The notes: generated from the letters alone by a model not told the origin. DNA of 64,000 nt from Xylanibacter oryzae DSM 17970 (GCF_000585355.1 NZ_KK073873.1:584703-648702), one strand, 5' to 3'. Shown: positions 1 through 9,698, counted from the stretch's first letter. Numbers and translations: made by a program.

Positions 1-437
1 CACCCTATAACTTTTTTTGCATTTAGCTGCTTTCTTATAGTAGCCAATTTTATAGATAGAAAAGCATGCACACCTATTACGACATCAGCATCTATTTCAT
101 TTAATTTGCTAATAAGTTCTTTTCTTTGCTTTCTAGGGAAAGAACTTTTAGCATATATGTTAGAAGCACAACGTCCATTTAGTTGGGCTTTCTTGTATGC
201 CCAGCTATATGACTTATGTATATAGTTCGAAAGTTTATTAATTTCTACGAAGCTGAAAAAAACGATATTAACATTATTGTTTTTAAGCTCGTATATGTCA
301 TTACTAGCCAATAGAGGATCATCTAGGGTAAGTATTGTCACATCGTTACTCTTTGCCAGTTCTTTTGCTATTACAGCTAATACACGCTGGACTCCGCCGA
401 AACTAAAGATAGAATCACAAAAGAAACATATTTTCAT
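1..437 (-). CDS. Glycosyltransferase family 4, N-terminal part (cut by window edge)
   Basis: About 145 codons are visible, reading leftward from an ATG at 435-437; the 3' part lies outside the window. The N-terminus is a typical GT-B first strand followed by a glycine-rich loop (CDSIFSFGGVQRVLAVIAK), which is how many GT4 glycosyltransferases begin. Such enzymes transfer a sugar from a nucleotide-sugar donor to a lipid-linked or growing glycan at the cytoplasmic face of the inner membrane. The start codon overlaps the stop of the next upstream gene in an ATGA arrangement, so it is the last visible gene of a translationally coupled minus-strand glycosyltransferase operon. Donor and acceptor cannot be read from this fragment. 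Confidence 0.8.
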   Translation of the reverse strand, partial: MKICFFCDSIFSFGGVQRVLAVIAKELAKSNDVTILTLDDPLLASNDIYELKNNNVNIVFFSFVEINKLSNYIHKSYSWAYKKAQLNGRCASNIYAKSSFPRKQRKELISKLNEIDADVVIGVHAFLSIKLATIRKQLNAKKVIG

Positions 438-1597
438 ATATTGGTATTATTTGCAAGTTCATTAAATAAATCTATCCATTGAGTCATTATTTTTTCTTTG
501 TCGTATCTTTTAGCAGATTCTCTGGCTCTAATTCCCATTTCCTTGCGCTCCTTATCATGAGTAATCATCCATTCCATTTTTTCAGCAAGATCATCAACGT
601 CACCATTTTTTGCCAGTAATCCATCAACTCCATCCGTTATTATTTCGTCAGGACCGCAAGGACAGTTGAAGGAAACACATGGGCGTCCACATGACATAGC
701 TTCTGCTAATACAAGTCCAAAACCTTCTGCTCGAGAGCTTAATACAAGAAACTCGCTATTCATGTATTCTTTATAAATGTATCGTGTCGGTTCTTTTATA
801 AAAATGCTATTGCTTACATTGCATTTTATAATTTCATTATCAAGGAATTCTTTTAAATATCCTTCACCGTAAATTTCAATATACCAGTCTTTATGATTTT
901 GATTTATCATAGTCCATGCTTTGATTAACAGATCGAATCCTTTCTGAGGTTCAAGCCTTCCTACACATATTATTTTATGACTATCCACTAAAGAATTAAA
1001 TTCTTTAGGATAATTAGTTATTGAATTAGTTATAATAGATACGTTTTGTGAATATTTACTCCAATACAGACTATCTTGTTTCGTTAAAACCACAATTCTA
1101 TCAAAATATTTTATAAATTTCATATTCTTGTGATTAATATATGTACGTATTATTTTATTTATTATATTATTACCGTGTATATTGTCTTCTAATAAAAATG
1201 GCAGGCTGACATGGCTCTCTAATATTACTTTGCAATGTGGTTTTACAGCATTCAATATTTGTTTGAAGTTGTGTATTGAATATGTATTACAAATAAATAA
1301 GTTCGGTTTTATATCATTTACAATATGCTCTAGTTCTCTATTAAATTTTATATTCATTTTTTGATGAAGGTATATCCTTTTGAATATTCTATATTTATAT
1401 AAAGTGAAAAAACGAGTATTTAAATCATAATGTTTTATATTTTTTTCTAGTTCAAATGAAAATGCGTGATTACCTTGTTCAAATGTAATTATATAAATAT
1501 TATAACCATGTTTGGATAAATAATTCATTTTATCCACAATAATTCGTTCGGTTCCAGCTAAAATAGCGATTGAGTTTATTATATATATTATTTTCAT
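434..1597 (-). CDS. Glycosyltransferase family 4
   Basis: This is a full-length GT4 enzyme of 387 aa with two Rossmann-like domains. The N-terminus has the acceptor-side loop LAGTERIIVDKMNYL near residues 13-27. The donor half opens with GRLEPQKGFD at about 213-222, the Gly-Arg and Lys that usually contact the nucleotide diphosphate. The E-x7-E signature is EGFGLVLAEAM from about 291, followed by the CPCGPDEII stretch seen in many capsule GT4 enzymes. It overlaps its neighbours by 4 nt on both sides, so the four genes from 3884 down to 1 are probably cotranslated. It is a close paralog of the two genes upstream and of the one at 8486-9643. Sugar specificity is unknown. Confidence 0.9.
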   Translation of the reverse strand: MKIIYIINSIAILAGTERIIVDKMNYLSKHGYNIYIITFEQGNHAFSFELEKNIKHYDLNTRFFTLYKYRIFKRIYLHQKMNIKFNRELEHIVNDIKPNLFICNTYSIHNFKQILNAVKPHCKVILESHVSLPFLLEDNIHGNNIINKIIRTYINHKNMKFIKYFDRIVVLTKQDSLYWSKYSQNVSIITNSITNYPKEFNSLVDSHKIICVGRLEPQKGFDLLIKAWTMINQNHKDWYIEIYGEGYLKEFLDNEIIKCNVSNSIFIKEPTRYIYKEYMNSEFLVLSSRAEGFGLVLAEAMSCGRPCVSFNCPCGPDEIITDGVDGLLAKNGDVDDLAEKMEWMITHDKERKEMGIRARESAKRYDKEKIMTQWIDLFNELANNTNI

Positions 1598-2736
1598 AGT
1601 GTTAAATCATTAAAAAGCTTTATCCATATTGGCATTATACTTCCCTCTTTGAATCTTAGTGCAGAAACTTTTGCCTTTGATCCCATTTCTATACGTTTAT
1701 CTTCGTTCTCGATAAGATAACATATTTTTTCGGCTAATATTTTTATGTTTCCCTCTTTTGTTAACAGTCCGTTAACTCCATCTTCGATAATATCCTTAGG
1801 TCCACATGGACAGTCAAATGAAATAACAGGCAGCCCGCATGACATAGCTTCTGCTAATACAAGTCCAAAACCTTCATATCTAGAACTCATAATGAATAAT
1901 GAGCTTTCTTTATACTTTGAATATATATCTTCAGTTGCGTTATTAAACTTTATATTTTCAACTCCATTGATTTTGGCATAGTCTACAAAATAATCATTTT
2001 GGCCTCCTCCATATATATCTAAAAACCAATCGGAATGTTTCTTCTCTACTATTTTCCATGCATCTATAAGTAAATCAAATCCCTTTTGCCACGTATATCT
2101 ACCTACGGCAATTGCGCGTTTATTTTTGCATGATGAATATTCTTTAGGTATTTGTTTTATTGGATTGTTAATTACATTTATATTATTAAGGCCTTTCCAT
2201 TGCTTACTGTCTTCGTCACTTAATACAATGAACTTATCTAATTTATTTACTTGTATAATAAAAGATTTAATCCAAAAATGTGAAATTAACTTATTTATAA
2301 AAGGAGGTAAAAAACTAAATTTAGCTTTACGATAAATGCTTTTATTAAAATGTATTTCACCAACTTTTTTACTTCCGTCTTTAATATCATTTATGAAATT
2401 TATTTCTCTCCTGCATGTAGAAACTGTAATGTCTGGACGGATGCTCATTAGGTAATCTGTGAACATCCCTTTATATTTTTTCTGCTTTTTACGGTAATTC
2501 CATATTTTTTTTAATAACGGCATTGTATCCAATTCATCGAAATTGATATTAAAGTTTACGTATTTTACTTTTGAAGAAATCTTATAATACCATGGCATTT
2601 CAGCTTTTTCTGTTAATATCATATATAGTTCATAGTCTGTATACTCAGCCAGATAATTAATTTTCTGACTAAGAACTTGACTCATCCCGTTTGGTGACAG
2701 CAAACCTCCAACTACATATACAATTTTCTTCCCCAT
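1594..2736 (-). CDS. Glycosyltransferase family 4
   Basis: This 380-aa GT4 protein shares the layout of its downstream neighbour. It has an N-terminal glycine-containing loop (GLLSPNGMSQVLSQKINYL), a GRYTWQKGFD phosphate-contact segment in the second domain, and the E-x7-E motif EGFGLVLAEAMSCG. A CPCGPKDIIEDGVNGLL segment follows. Together these indicate a retaining glycosyltransferase acting on nucleotide sugars in the cytoplasm. It starts 2 nt after the stop of the gene at 2739-3884 and overlaps the next gene by 4 nt. Its resemblance to 434-1597 and 2739-3884 suggests tandem duplication with divergence of substrate. No donor can be assigned from sequence alone. Confidence 0.9.
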   Translation of the reverse strand: MGKKIVYVVGGLLSPNGMSQVLSQKINYLAEYTDYELYMILTEKAEMPWYYKISSKVKYVNFNINFDELDTMPLLKKIWNYRKKQKKYKGMFTDYLMSIRPDITVSTCRREINFINDIKDGSKKVGEIHFNKSIYRKAKFSFLPPFINKLISHFWIKSFIIQVNKLDKFIVLSDEDSKQWKGLNNINVINNPIKQIPKEYSSCKNKRAIAVGRYTWQKGFDLLIDAWKIVEKKHSDWFLDIYGGGQNDYFVDYAKINGVENIKFNNATEDIYSKYKESSLFIMSSRYEGFGLVLAEAMSCGLPVISFDCPCGPKDIIEDGVNGLLTKEGNIKILAEKICYLIENEDKRIEMGSKAKVSALRFKEGSIMPIWIKLFNDLTL

Positions 2737-2738
2737 TT

Positions 2739-3884
2739 TTATTTGATGCTATTGAATAACTTAACCCATTTTTTTGCAATATTTCCGATCTCGTATTTGT
2801 AAATGTTATTATGCGCATTGTCGCCTAATTGATGTCTCATTTCAGGATTTTCAATTAGTATGCATATCTTATCTGCTAATTGTTTGACATTCCCATTTTC
2901 GGCCAATAATCCGTTTATTCCATCACTAATAATTTCCATAGGTCCACTTGGACAGGCAAATGAAACGCAGGGAACGCCAAGTGCCATTGCTTCTATTAAA
3001 ACCATTCCAAATCCTTCAAATCTGGAACTTAATATATATATAGAGCTTTCTTTGTATTTGTCATTAATATTTACTACTGCACCATTAATATTGCATTTCT
3101 CACTTATTCCTAAATGTTTAGAGATCTCAATGTATTCCTCACGATTACCAGTCCCATATATGTCTAGGGTCCAATCTGGATGTTTCAAGGTAACAATTTT
3201 CCATGCTTCTAGAAGTAAGTCAAAACCCTTAGAAGTTACATACCTCCCAACGGCTATAGCTTTTTTATTTTCTAGAGTACTGAGCTTCGATGGGATGCAT
3301 GTTAATGGATTTGGTATGCAAATCACGTTAGTTAATTCGTTCCAATCCTTTTTGTCTTCTTCTGTTAACGTGACTAATTTATCTAGGCGTTCTAAATGTC
3401 TTGAAAGGTTTTTCATCCAGATCTTTGAAAATATTTTTTTTAAAAAGTTACTTTCACTATTTTCAAAGTTTCGGTAGTTAAATTTATTTACATGTATTTC
3501 CCCGATTTTTATGCTGCCATCTTTTATGTTAGTTATGAAGTTTATTTCCCTTCTTAATAACGTTATTGTTATATCAGGCTTAATTTTAAATAACGTTTTG
3601 GTAAGAGCTTTTTTGTATTGACTTTGTTTTTTTATGTAAATAGGAATTTTCCTTAAAAAAGAAAGTTCCCACAATTTTTCAAAATTTATATCGAGTTGAA
3701 TAATCTGGACTTTTTTTGATAATGGATAATATGGCTCTTTCCCTTTTCCATCAGTAATTATAATATATATATCATAGTCTAAAACATCCGCAAAATAGTT
3801 GGCTTTTGTGGTCAAAACCCTCTCTATTCCGCCTGGAATATAAAGAGATGGTGTGCAATATACAATTCTATATTTTTTATTCAT
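2739..3884 (-). CDS. Glycosyltransferase family 4
   Basis: This is a 381-aa GT4 glycosyltransferase. The N-terminal loop reads IPGGIERVLTTKANYFAD, a classic GT4 GG-x-x-R-V motif. The second domain has GRYVTSKGFD, the catalytic-region motif EGFGMVLIEAMALG, and CPSGPMEIISDGINGLL. Compared with its two paralogs the segment after E-x7-E has Ser for the second Cys of CPCGP. The 5' end overlaps the 3' end of the gene at 3877-5019 by 8 nt, consistent with an operon running leftward from about 5019. It probably adds one residue of a repeat unit; the residue is not known. Confidence 0.9.
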   Translation of the reverse strand: MNKKYRIVYCTPSLYIPGGIERVLTTKANYFADVLDYDIYIIITDGKGKEPYYPLSKKVQIIQLDINFEKLWELSFLRKIPIYIKKQSQYKKALTKTLFKIKPDITITLLRREINFITNIKDGSIKIGEIHVNKFNYRNFENSESNFLKKIFSKIWMKNLSRHLERLDKLVTLTEEDKKDWNELTNVICIPNPLTCIPSKLSTLENKKAIAVGRYVTSKGFDLLLEAWKIVTLKHPDWTLDIYGTGNREEYIEISKHLGISEKCNINGAVVNINDKYKESSIYILSSRFEGFGMVLIEAMALGVPCVSFACPSGPMEIISDGINGLLAENGNVKQLADKICILIENPEMRHQLGDNAHNNIYKYEIGNIAKKWVKLFNSIK

Positions 3885-5019
3885 TTAAAATTTCATTTAC
3901 GATTTTTCCCATCTGATTTTTCCATGATAAATTTTTAATAGAATTTCGAATATCTTTTGGAGCAATATTTAAACCTTCGTAGAATTCAATCGTTTTTTTT
4001 ATATCTATAGCGCTTTCATCTGCTGGTGCTTTTATGATATACGACCTTTTGTCAAAATCAGAATCTGTTTCTGAATAAATAAAAGGAATTCCACGTGCAG
4101 CGTATTCTCTATTTTTAAGAGTCTTTATTTCAGATATATTACATCTGTGACGAGCAAGGCTACCTACTGCAAAGTCACATTCATTAAAAACATTATCAAG
4201 TTCTTTTCCAAATAACAGACCATGATAGATAATTTTATCGTTTATATTATATTCATTTGCAATATCTTTAAACCCTCTCGCAAAATGTGAACCATGCATT
4301 TCATGGTCAGTTATACCGCCCACAATATGGAATTTTATATTATGTGTTCCTCCATTTTTGTAATATTCTCCTATACCATGTATAAATCTATCGAATCCGT
4401 GCCAGTATTGTATTTCTGCAACACCGATAAAGCTTATTTGATTTGAGCCTTTATCTTTCTTGAGTTTTAGTGGTATGCTATCAAAGTCAATACCGTTTGA
4501 GATGCAACATGTCTTCTGTCCAAATATCTCTTTATTGTCTGTAAAAGTAATAATTCTATCAGTTTGTTTTGCCAGTTGCTTGCGAAAAAGTTTGTCAACA
4601 ACTAATTCAAACTTTTCCTTTCTTGTTGATCCATCATATTCATGATCATAAGGATATGTGGGTATTTCAATTACTGATTTAATACCATGTTCCTTGAATT
4701 TTCTGAATAGATTTATAGTAAAAGGATTAGCATTTATGAATGATCTTGCATATACAAATTCTATCCTATTTTCAATAGTAAACTTTACAATTTTACTAAA
4801 ATCAATCCTTTGTATTATGCCCGATAAAAAGTTCTTGCCATAATTATTTATGATGTCATCATTAATATACCTTACTTTGTTTCCGCTATTGTCATAATCA
4901 TAGTAACATACAAATACTTTATGCCCCAAATCACGCAGTCCTTTGATTTGGTATTTGATTTTCTTGCTTATTCCACTATGCTCAGAGAATCCATGATATA
5001 TTAGAAATAATATTCTCAT
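3877..5019 (-). CDS. Glycosyltransferase, GT4-like, divergent
   Basis: This 380-aa protein opens with MRILFLIYHGFSEHSGISKK, a GT-B-style first strand and glycine loop. Its mid region FIGVAEIQYWHGFDRFIHGI resembles the donor-domain start of GT4 enzymes (GxxxxWHGxD), and ISNGIDFDSIP matches the linker often seen in GT4. The C-terminal E-x7-E motif is weaker than in its neighbours (LKNREYAARGIPFIYSE), so it belongs to a different subgroup. It is the first gene of the minus-strand glycosyltransferase cluster. A TATATTTG box lies only 5 nt upstream of the ATG, so the transcript may be almost leaderless. Confidence 0.75.
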   Translation of the reverse strand: MRILFLIYHGFSEHSGISKKIKYQIKGLRDLGHKVFVCYYDYDNSGNKVRYINDDIINNYGKNFLSGIIQRIDFSKIVKFTIENRIEFVYARSFINANPFTINLFRKFKEHGIKSVIEIPTYPYDHEYDGSTRKEKFELVVDKLFRKQLAKQTDRIITFTDNKEIFGQKTCCISNGIDFDSIPLKLKKDKGSNQISFIGVAEIQYWHGFDRFIHGIGEYYKNGGTHNIKFHIVGGITDHEMHGSHFARGFKDIANEYNINDKIIYHGLLFGKELDNVFNECDFAVGSLARHRCNISEIKTLKNREYAARGIPFIYSETDSDFDKRSYIIKAPADESAIDIKKTIEFYEGLNIAPKDIRNSIKNLSWKNQMGKIVNEILNE

Positions 5020-5024
5020 ATATG

Positions 5025-5032
5025 CAAATATA
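5025..5032 (-). promoter_or_regulatory. Bacteroidetes -7 promoter box for the leftward GT cluster
   Basis: On the minus strand the box reads TATATTTG, matching TAnnTTTG. It ends 5 nt before the ATG at 5019, which predicts a very short 5' leader. No clear TTTG -33 element is seen at the usual 19-21 nt spacing. Confidence 0.5.
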
Positions 5033-5204
5033 CTATTTTTTTATTATTTGTATATTGTAAATATGTATTTTTTTATTCCATATTCCAAAATAAATTGAAA
5101 TTTGTAATAAATAATGATTTTAAAATATTTTATTCAGCCATTATTACGCAAATATGCCCGCCTTTTAATAAAATAATAATAATAAATTATATATTTTATA
5201 CTTT

Positions 5205-5238
5205 TTTGTATGTAATACAAAGAATTTGTGTAATTTTG
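5205..5238 (+). promoter_or_regulatory. Bacteroidetes promoter for the LruC lipoprotein
   Basis: TTTG at 5205-5208 and TAATTTTG at 5231-5238 are 22 nt apart, close to the Bacteroidetes -33/-7 pattern. The predicted transcript would begin near 5244, about 36 nt before the ATG at 5280. Confidence 0.6.
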
Positions 5239-5279
5239 CGTCATAATTAATGCGATATTAATATAAAGACAAAATTGAA

Positions 5280-7505
5280 ATGGGAATTAACTTAAAATTA
5301 TCAACCGCAACACTTATTACTTGCTCTGTAATGATTGCAGGATGTTCTAAAGATCAAAATGTTTATAACGACAATTTACAGGAGATAGCAAAGGCGGCTT
5401 TTCCTGTGCAGAATATTGATCCAGATCAAACATGGAATATGATGGGAACAACAACCGTTAATACTAGTGTAGATGAAAATTATGGAGAATCATATACTAT
5501 AAAGATTTATTCTTCAGATCCAATAGGTAATACATCAGCCCAACTGCTTTCAAAGAGTACTGTAGATAATGGTAAATCTGTAAAACAGACATTTGAGTAT
5601 GGAACAGGTGACAGTACTCTTTATGTTTCACGTGTAGATTCAAAATCAAGACGAGAAGTTCTTCCTGTTTCTATTAACAACGGTGGAACATCAAATATTG
5701 TATTTTCTAATTCATCTATTTCTCAATCAAAGTCAAGAACGGTAACAAGGGCTATTGGAGACTTTGATGATCCTTCTGCTGTTGCAAAACGTGATATTCC
5801 ATATACCGAAATTCAATTAGATAATTTCTGTAAAGCAAGTGATGCCATACAGATTACAAATGGAATGGATGTAGCATCTCAGGATATAAAAAATAAAAAT
5901 TATCAAACATTTTATATTTCAAGCAGTATCAATAATTTTTATAACCTTAATTCTGGCGATTTTAAAGGCAAAAGAGTAATAGTTAAAAATGGAGGAGTTT
6001 GGAATGTAAGCGGAAGTGAAGGAAATTTGCCTGATGGAGTAGTCGTTATTGTTGCAAATGGGGGTAAGATTAATATTAATGGGAAAACGCTTAATTCGAT
6101 AACTAAGTCGGGTGATGCATTCATCGTAATGACAGGTGGAGAAATTTCAGGAACTGGTTCATCTGCATTAACAGAAACAGATGGAGGAAATCTGTATAAT
6201 GCAGGTACAGTGTCATTACCTTCATTTAATTGGACTTCTAGTGGCAATGTATATAATAGTGGCAATCTAACGATTTTAGGTGATGCTACATTTAATACTT
6301 CAACGAATTTCATAAATTATGGTACAGCTACCTTTAATGGTAATATAAATTCTCCTGCAAGTGGATATATCTACAATGCAGACGGAGCTTCATTATATGG
6401 CAATACTTTATGTTTAACAACAAATGCAACTTTAATAAACCGTAGTTCTAATTGCCATTTTGTTAATACTGTTAATAGTAATGATAATGCTAATTATAAA
6501 ACTTCATGCAAGTTGGTTGTTGATAATGATTTTATTCCCAATGCTGTAGTTATATCAAATGGTGGTTCAATACAATGTAAAAACATTATTCTGCATAATT
6601 CTAATATAACAATGGGTAATACATCAATACTTAAAGCAGAAAATACTACTTTCGAAAGTTTTACAGTAGCAGGTCCTACAACTGGTGATTATGCTGTATG
6701 TGTATTGGGCAATATAAGCAATAGTGGTTATGGACCTAATTGTAATTTTACAGGTAATATATATGTAGATATAACTTCCAATCCTTGGGCTGCAGAAGCA
6801 AACAAATATCAATTTTGGCAGCAGAAAACTGATAAATATACAAATGGCGCAAAGGAGGTTGGTACAGGAGAAGCTGGTATAACAATTTCATCAGGCGACT
6901 GTTCAATAGGATATACGCCAACAGACAAAGGTGGTGATGATATAGATAAAGCGGCTGTATGCACATATGGATTTGAAGATATGACAACTGAAGCTGGAGA
7001 TTATGATTTTAATGACGTTGTGCTTAAAGTTAGCAAGAAAGATGATACTCATTATACTGTAAAATTGTCAGCTGCAGGAGCTATAAAGAAACTTGCAGTA
7101 CGATTCAATAATGGAACAACAGATGTGGTTGTTTTTGATGAGGTTCATTCTGCTTTTGGAGTAGGAAGTTCTGATATTGTTAATACTGGTAATGGAACTA
7201 AAGATGTAGCAGCCGTTTCAAAGGATGTAGAAGTTCCAAGTGGATTCAGTCTATCAAAGAATGGTGACTTCTATATTGTGGATTTAAGTAACGATAGAAC
7301 CGTACATATACCCACGTTCACATCTGGATTTAATAAAGGTGATGTTCCTTATGCATTATGCGTACCAACAGACTGGTCATACCCAACAGAGCGTACAACA
7401 GTTACAGATGCATATAATAATTTTGCTACATGGGCAAAGGATGCTAAAAAAAGTACTGATTGGTATTTAACTCATGTTTCCGGTAAGGTGATGGAGGGTA
7501 AATAA
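5280..7505 (+). CDS. LruC domain-containing surface lipoprotein
   Basis: This 741-aa protein begins with a lipoprotein signal peptide (lipobox IAGC, Cys22), so it should be anchored in the outer membrane and probably surface exposed. The C-terminal part contains CTYGFEDMTTEAGDYDFNDV from about residue 560, the hallmark of the LruC/DUF4842 domain. The middle (about 220-420) is rich in Gly, Asn and Thr with recurring short strands such as NSGNLTIL, NYGTATFNG and YNADGASLYGN, suggestive of a beta-solenoid. The function of LruC proteins is not established. It sits between divergent glycosyltransferase operons, so a role in anchoring or sensing the surface glycan is possible but is inference. A hairpin terminator follows. 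Confidence 0.85.
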   Translation: MGINLKLSTATLITCSVMIAGCSKDQNVYNDNLQEIAKAAFPVQNIDPDQTWNMMGTTTVNTSVDENYGESYTIKIYSSDPIGNTSAQLLSKSTVDNGKSVKQTFEYGTGDSTLYVSRVDSKSRREVLPVSINNGGTSNIVFSNSSISQSKSRTVTRAIGDFDDPSAVAKRDIPYTEIQLDNFCKASDAIQITNGMDVASQDIKNKNYQTFYISSSINNFYNLNSGDFKGKRVIVKNGGVWNVSGSEGNLPDGVVVIVANGGKININGKTLNSITKSGDAFIVMTGGEISGTGSSALTETDGGNLYNAGTVSLPSFNWTSSGNVYNSGNLTILGDATFNTSTNFINYGTATFNGNINSPASGYIYNADGASLYGNTLCLTTNATLINRSSNCHFVNTVNSNDNANYKTSCKLVVDNDFIPNAVVISNGGSIQCKNIILHNSNITMGNTSILKAENTTFESFTVAGPTTGDYAVCVLGNISNSGYGPNCNFTGNIYVDITSNPWAAEANKYQFWQQKTDKYTNGAKEVGTGEAGITISSGDCSIGYTPTDKGGDDIDKAAVCTYGFEDMTTEAGDYDFNDVVLKVSKKDDTHYTVKLSAAGAIKKLAVRFNNGTTDVVVFDEVHSAFGVGSSDIVNTGNGTKDVAAVSKDVEVPSGFSLSKNGDFYIVDLSNDRTVHIPTFTSGFNKGDVPYALCVPTDWSYPTERTTVTDAYNNFATWAKDAKKSTDWYLTHVSGKVMEGK

Positions 7506-7520
7506 AAGATTATATTTATG

Positions 7521-7559
7521 ATATAGGAAGTACAATACAAATTAGTGTACTTCCTATAT
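7521..7559 (+). terminator. Hairpin terminator after the LruC lipoprotein
   Basis: A perfect 14-bp stem pairs 7521-7534 with 7546-7559 around an 11-nt loop, 15 nt after the stop codon. There is no long T-run, but it lies between convergent genes and could act in both directions. Confidence 0.65.
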
Positions 7560-7593
7560 TGTAAATGTTCTATTATATCCATTTGATATCTAC

Positions 7594-8505
7594 TTATGAG
7601 TCTTTTTTCGTTTCTCTTAATTTTAATAATCTATATATTAATAGTATTAAATGGCATACAAAAGGATGGCGATATCCCAAAGCATCCACAACTATATTTC
7701 CATCATATATATTGAAAGTGTGGAAACCCAAATCTAATTTTTTGTTTGGTGAATACAGCCGTATTATTTCTTTAATTGTCCATTGATTATTATATGAAAT
7801 TTGTTGTATAGAAACCGCATCTCCATAAGATTTAATGCATACTTGAGCAGGTCTATATATGCATCCGTTAAATGTAAAAAAATTCCCGGCCATTCGTGCA
7901 ATATTGTCATTTAAAATTATTTCTTCTTTAAATTTATATTCTCTTTTATCATCGTCCCATTCGTAGATACCCAAAACATTTCCGTTTGCATCTGGCAGTT
8001 TGGTCGAAAACATCAATTTAGAACCAAACAATTGTGTGCATATAGAATCTGTTAATGGCAAATTACATAGGGTTGAATGTTCTTCAAATATATCTTTTTG
8101 TTTATTGTATTTATAAATTTTATGGTATCCACTTAAACTGTTTTCTGGATGGATATATATATTATCATTAATTCTTTCTATTGCAGGAAAACTTAAGTGC
8201 GTATCAAGTTCTAAAACTATTTTTATATATTTTAGTTTATAGTCTTTTTTATCAATAACCAGTTTTGAAATGCGTCCTTTATTGATTGGGTAATACCACT
8301 CTTCTGCTAAAATTGTTATTTCTTTATTATTAACTTCTAAAATGAATGGGTCGGCAAACCACCTATCACGGAAGCTATGTTTTAGCCACTTTATATTTAG
8401 AGGGTCACCATTCAGAATGCTTTTGATATCATTTTGAACGAATCCAATATTATATTTATTTTTGATAAGATAGTTATGCAAGTATTTAATTACATTCATA
8501 TGCAT
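7594..8505 (-). CDS. Polysaccharide-cluster protein, GIPC glucosamine transferase N-terminal-like
   Basis: This 303-aa protein carries WFADPFILEVNNKEITILAE around residues 48-67. That motif is typical of a beta-propeller-like family found in bacterial capsule clusters and annotated as resembling the N-terminal domain of glucosamine inositolphosphorylceramide transferase. Repeated short beta-strand segments (KGRISKLVID, LGIYEWDDDKR, HTFNIYDGNIVVDALGYRHP) fit a propeller fold. No Walker, DxD or GT-B motif is evident. It overlaps the upstream GT4 gene by 20 nt and is probably cotranslated with it. An alternative start at the third codon is equally possible. Enzymatic activity is unknown; a role in glycan modification is inferred from the neighbours. 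Confidence 0.6.
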   Translation of the reverse strand: MHMNVIKYLHNYLIKNKYNIGFVQNDIKSILNGDPLNIKWLKHSFRDRWFADPFILEVNNKEITILAEEWYYPINKGRISKLVIDKKDYKLKYIKIVLELDTHLSFPAIERINDNIYIHPENSLSGYHKIYKYNKQKDIFEEHSTLCNLPLTDSICTQLFGSKLMFSTKLPDANGNVLGIYEWDDDKREYKFKEEIILNDNIARMAGNFFTFNGCIYRPAQVCIKSYGDAVSIQQISYNNQWTIKEIIRLYSPNKKLDLGFHTFNIYDGNIVVDALGYRHPFVCHLILLIYRLLKLRETKKDS

Positions 8506-9643
8506 CTTCTGATAATAAATTAAACAATTGTATCCACTGATTCATGATGGATTCTTTTGAAAATCTCTGTATATTAATTCTAGCTTTAGATCCCATTTCA
8601 TTTCTCAGATTTTCATTTTCTATCAATAGGCAAATACCGTCAGCTAATGCCTTAGAATCTAAATATTTTACTAAAATACCGTCTTCTCCATTTTTGATAA
8701 TATTCCGTGGACCATGTGGACAGTCAAAGGCAACGCATGGTACGCCACATGCCATAGCTTCTAGTAACACCATTCCAAATCCTTCATATCTGGAGCTCAT
8801 TACATATATAGAACTATTCAAATATTTAGTTATTATCTCATCTGTAGGCTCGTTCATGATCATAACATTTTCAAGATTTCTGTCATGTATCTCTTTTTTT
8901 ACAATATCATAATATTCACCAGAACCATATATATTTATCACCCAATCAGGGTGTCGTTCCTTTACAAGATTCCACGCTTCAATAAGATATTTATATCCTT
9001 TTGCATTATTATACCTTCCTACTATTATTGCTTGTTTGTTTATACATGTGCTAGCTGATTTAGGATAAAATGGCACAAAATTGTTAATAACAAATGTCTT
9101 TGTAAGTCCTTTCCAATAATTTTCATCTTCTTTTGTTAATAATACAATCGCATTTAGTTTGCTTACATTTTTCTCCATTTTATGTTTCCAATATCTAGCG
9201 ATAAAATTAAACGGAAATCCTCTTTGTTCTAAAAGATGAAAGTTTCGTAAATATTTCTTATTCGTATGAGCTTCACCAATTTTTATGCTTCCATCTTTTA
9301 TCGAAGTAATAAAATCAAGATCACGCCCTAAGGTCGTAATAATTATATCTGGTTTCTCAGAAAAAATAAGTTCCTTTATAGCCTTCTTGTATTTTCTCAT
9401 AAGAATGAAATACATAAAGGTGCGATAGGCAAAGTTATGACCATATTCTTTTCCAAAATCGATATTTAAATCTATTAATTTAACTTTTTCATAAAGAGGA
9501 AAGGATGGCTCTCTTCCATTTTGACTATCTGTAACAATTGATATATCATATCCGTGTTCACTAAGATAATTAGCTTTATTAGATATAATTCTGTCGGCTC
9601 CACCTTTTGTAGTTAATGCCGTATATATATAGAAAATTTTCAT
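8486..9643 (-). CDS. Glycosyltransferase family 4
   Basis: This 385-aa GT4 enzyme is a paralog of those at 434-3884. The N-terminus has TTKGGADRIISNKANYLSEH, the second domain has GRYNNAKGYKYL, and the catalytic-region motif is EGFGMVLLEAMACGVPCVAF followed by CPHGPRNII. It should transfer a sugar from a nucleotide donor during repeat-unit assembly at the cytoplasmic face. It heads a two-gene leftward unit with the gene at 7594. A TATATTTG box about 55 nt upstream marks a likely promoter. The separation from the 434-3884 group by a lipoprotein gene on the other strand suggests rearrangement of a once continuous cluster. Confidence 0.9.
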   Translation of the reverse strand: MKIFYIYTALTTKGGADRIISNKANYLSEHGYDISIVTDSQNGREPSFPLYEKVKLIDLNIDFGKEYGHNFAYRTFMYFILMRKYKKAIKELIFSEKPDIIITTLGRDLDFITSIKDGSIKIGEAHTNKKYLRNFHLLEQRGFPFNFIARYWKHKMEKNVSKLNAIVLLTKEDENYWKGLTKTFVINNFVPFYPKSASTCINKQAIIVGRYNNAKGYKYLIEAWNLVKERHPDWVINIYGSGEYYDIVKKEIHDRNLENVMIMNEPTDEIITKYLNSSIYVMSSRYEGFGMVLLEAMACGVPCVAFDCPHGPRNIIKNGEDGILVKYLDSKALADGICLLIENENLRNEMGSKARINIQRFSKESIMNQWIQLFNLLSEDAYECN

Positions 9644-9698
9644 ATTTAATTTATTATCATAGTAATAACATTACAATAGTGATGATATTGTTATATCG

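Noticed and set aside
2860..3477. Plus-strand open frame of 205 codons
   Set aside because: It lies wholly antisense to a well-supported GT4 gene and has no recognisable motif.
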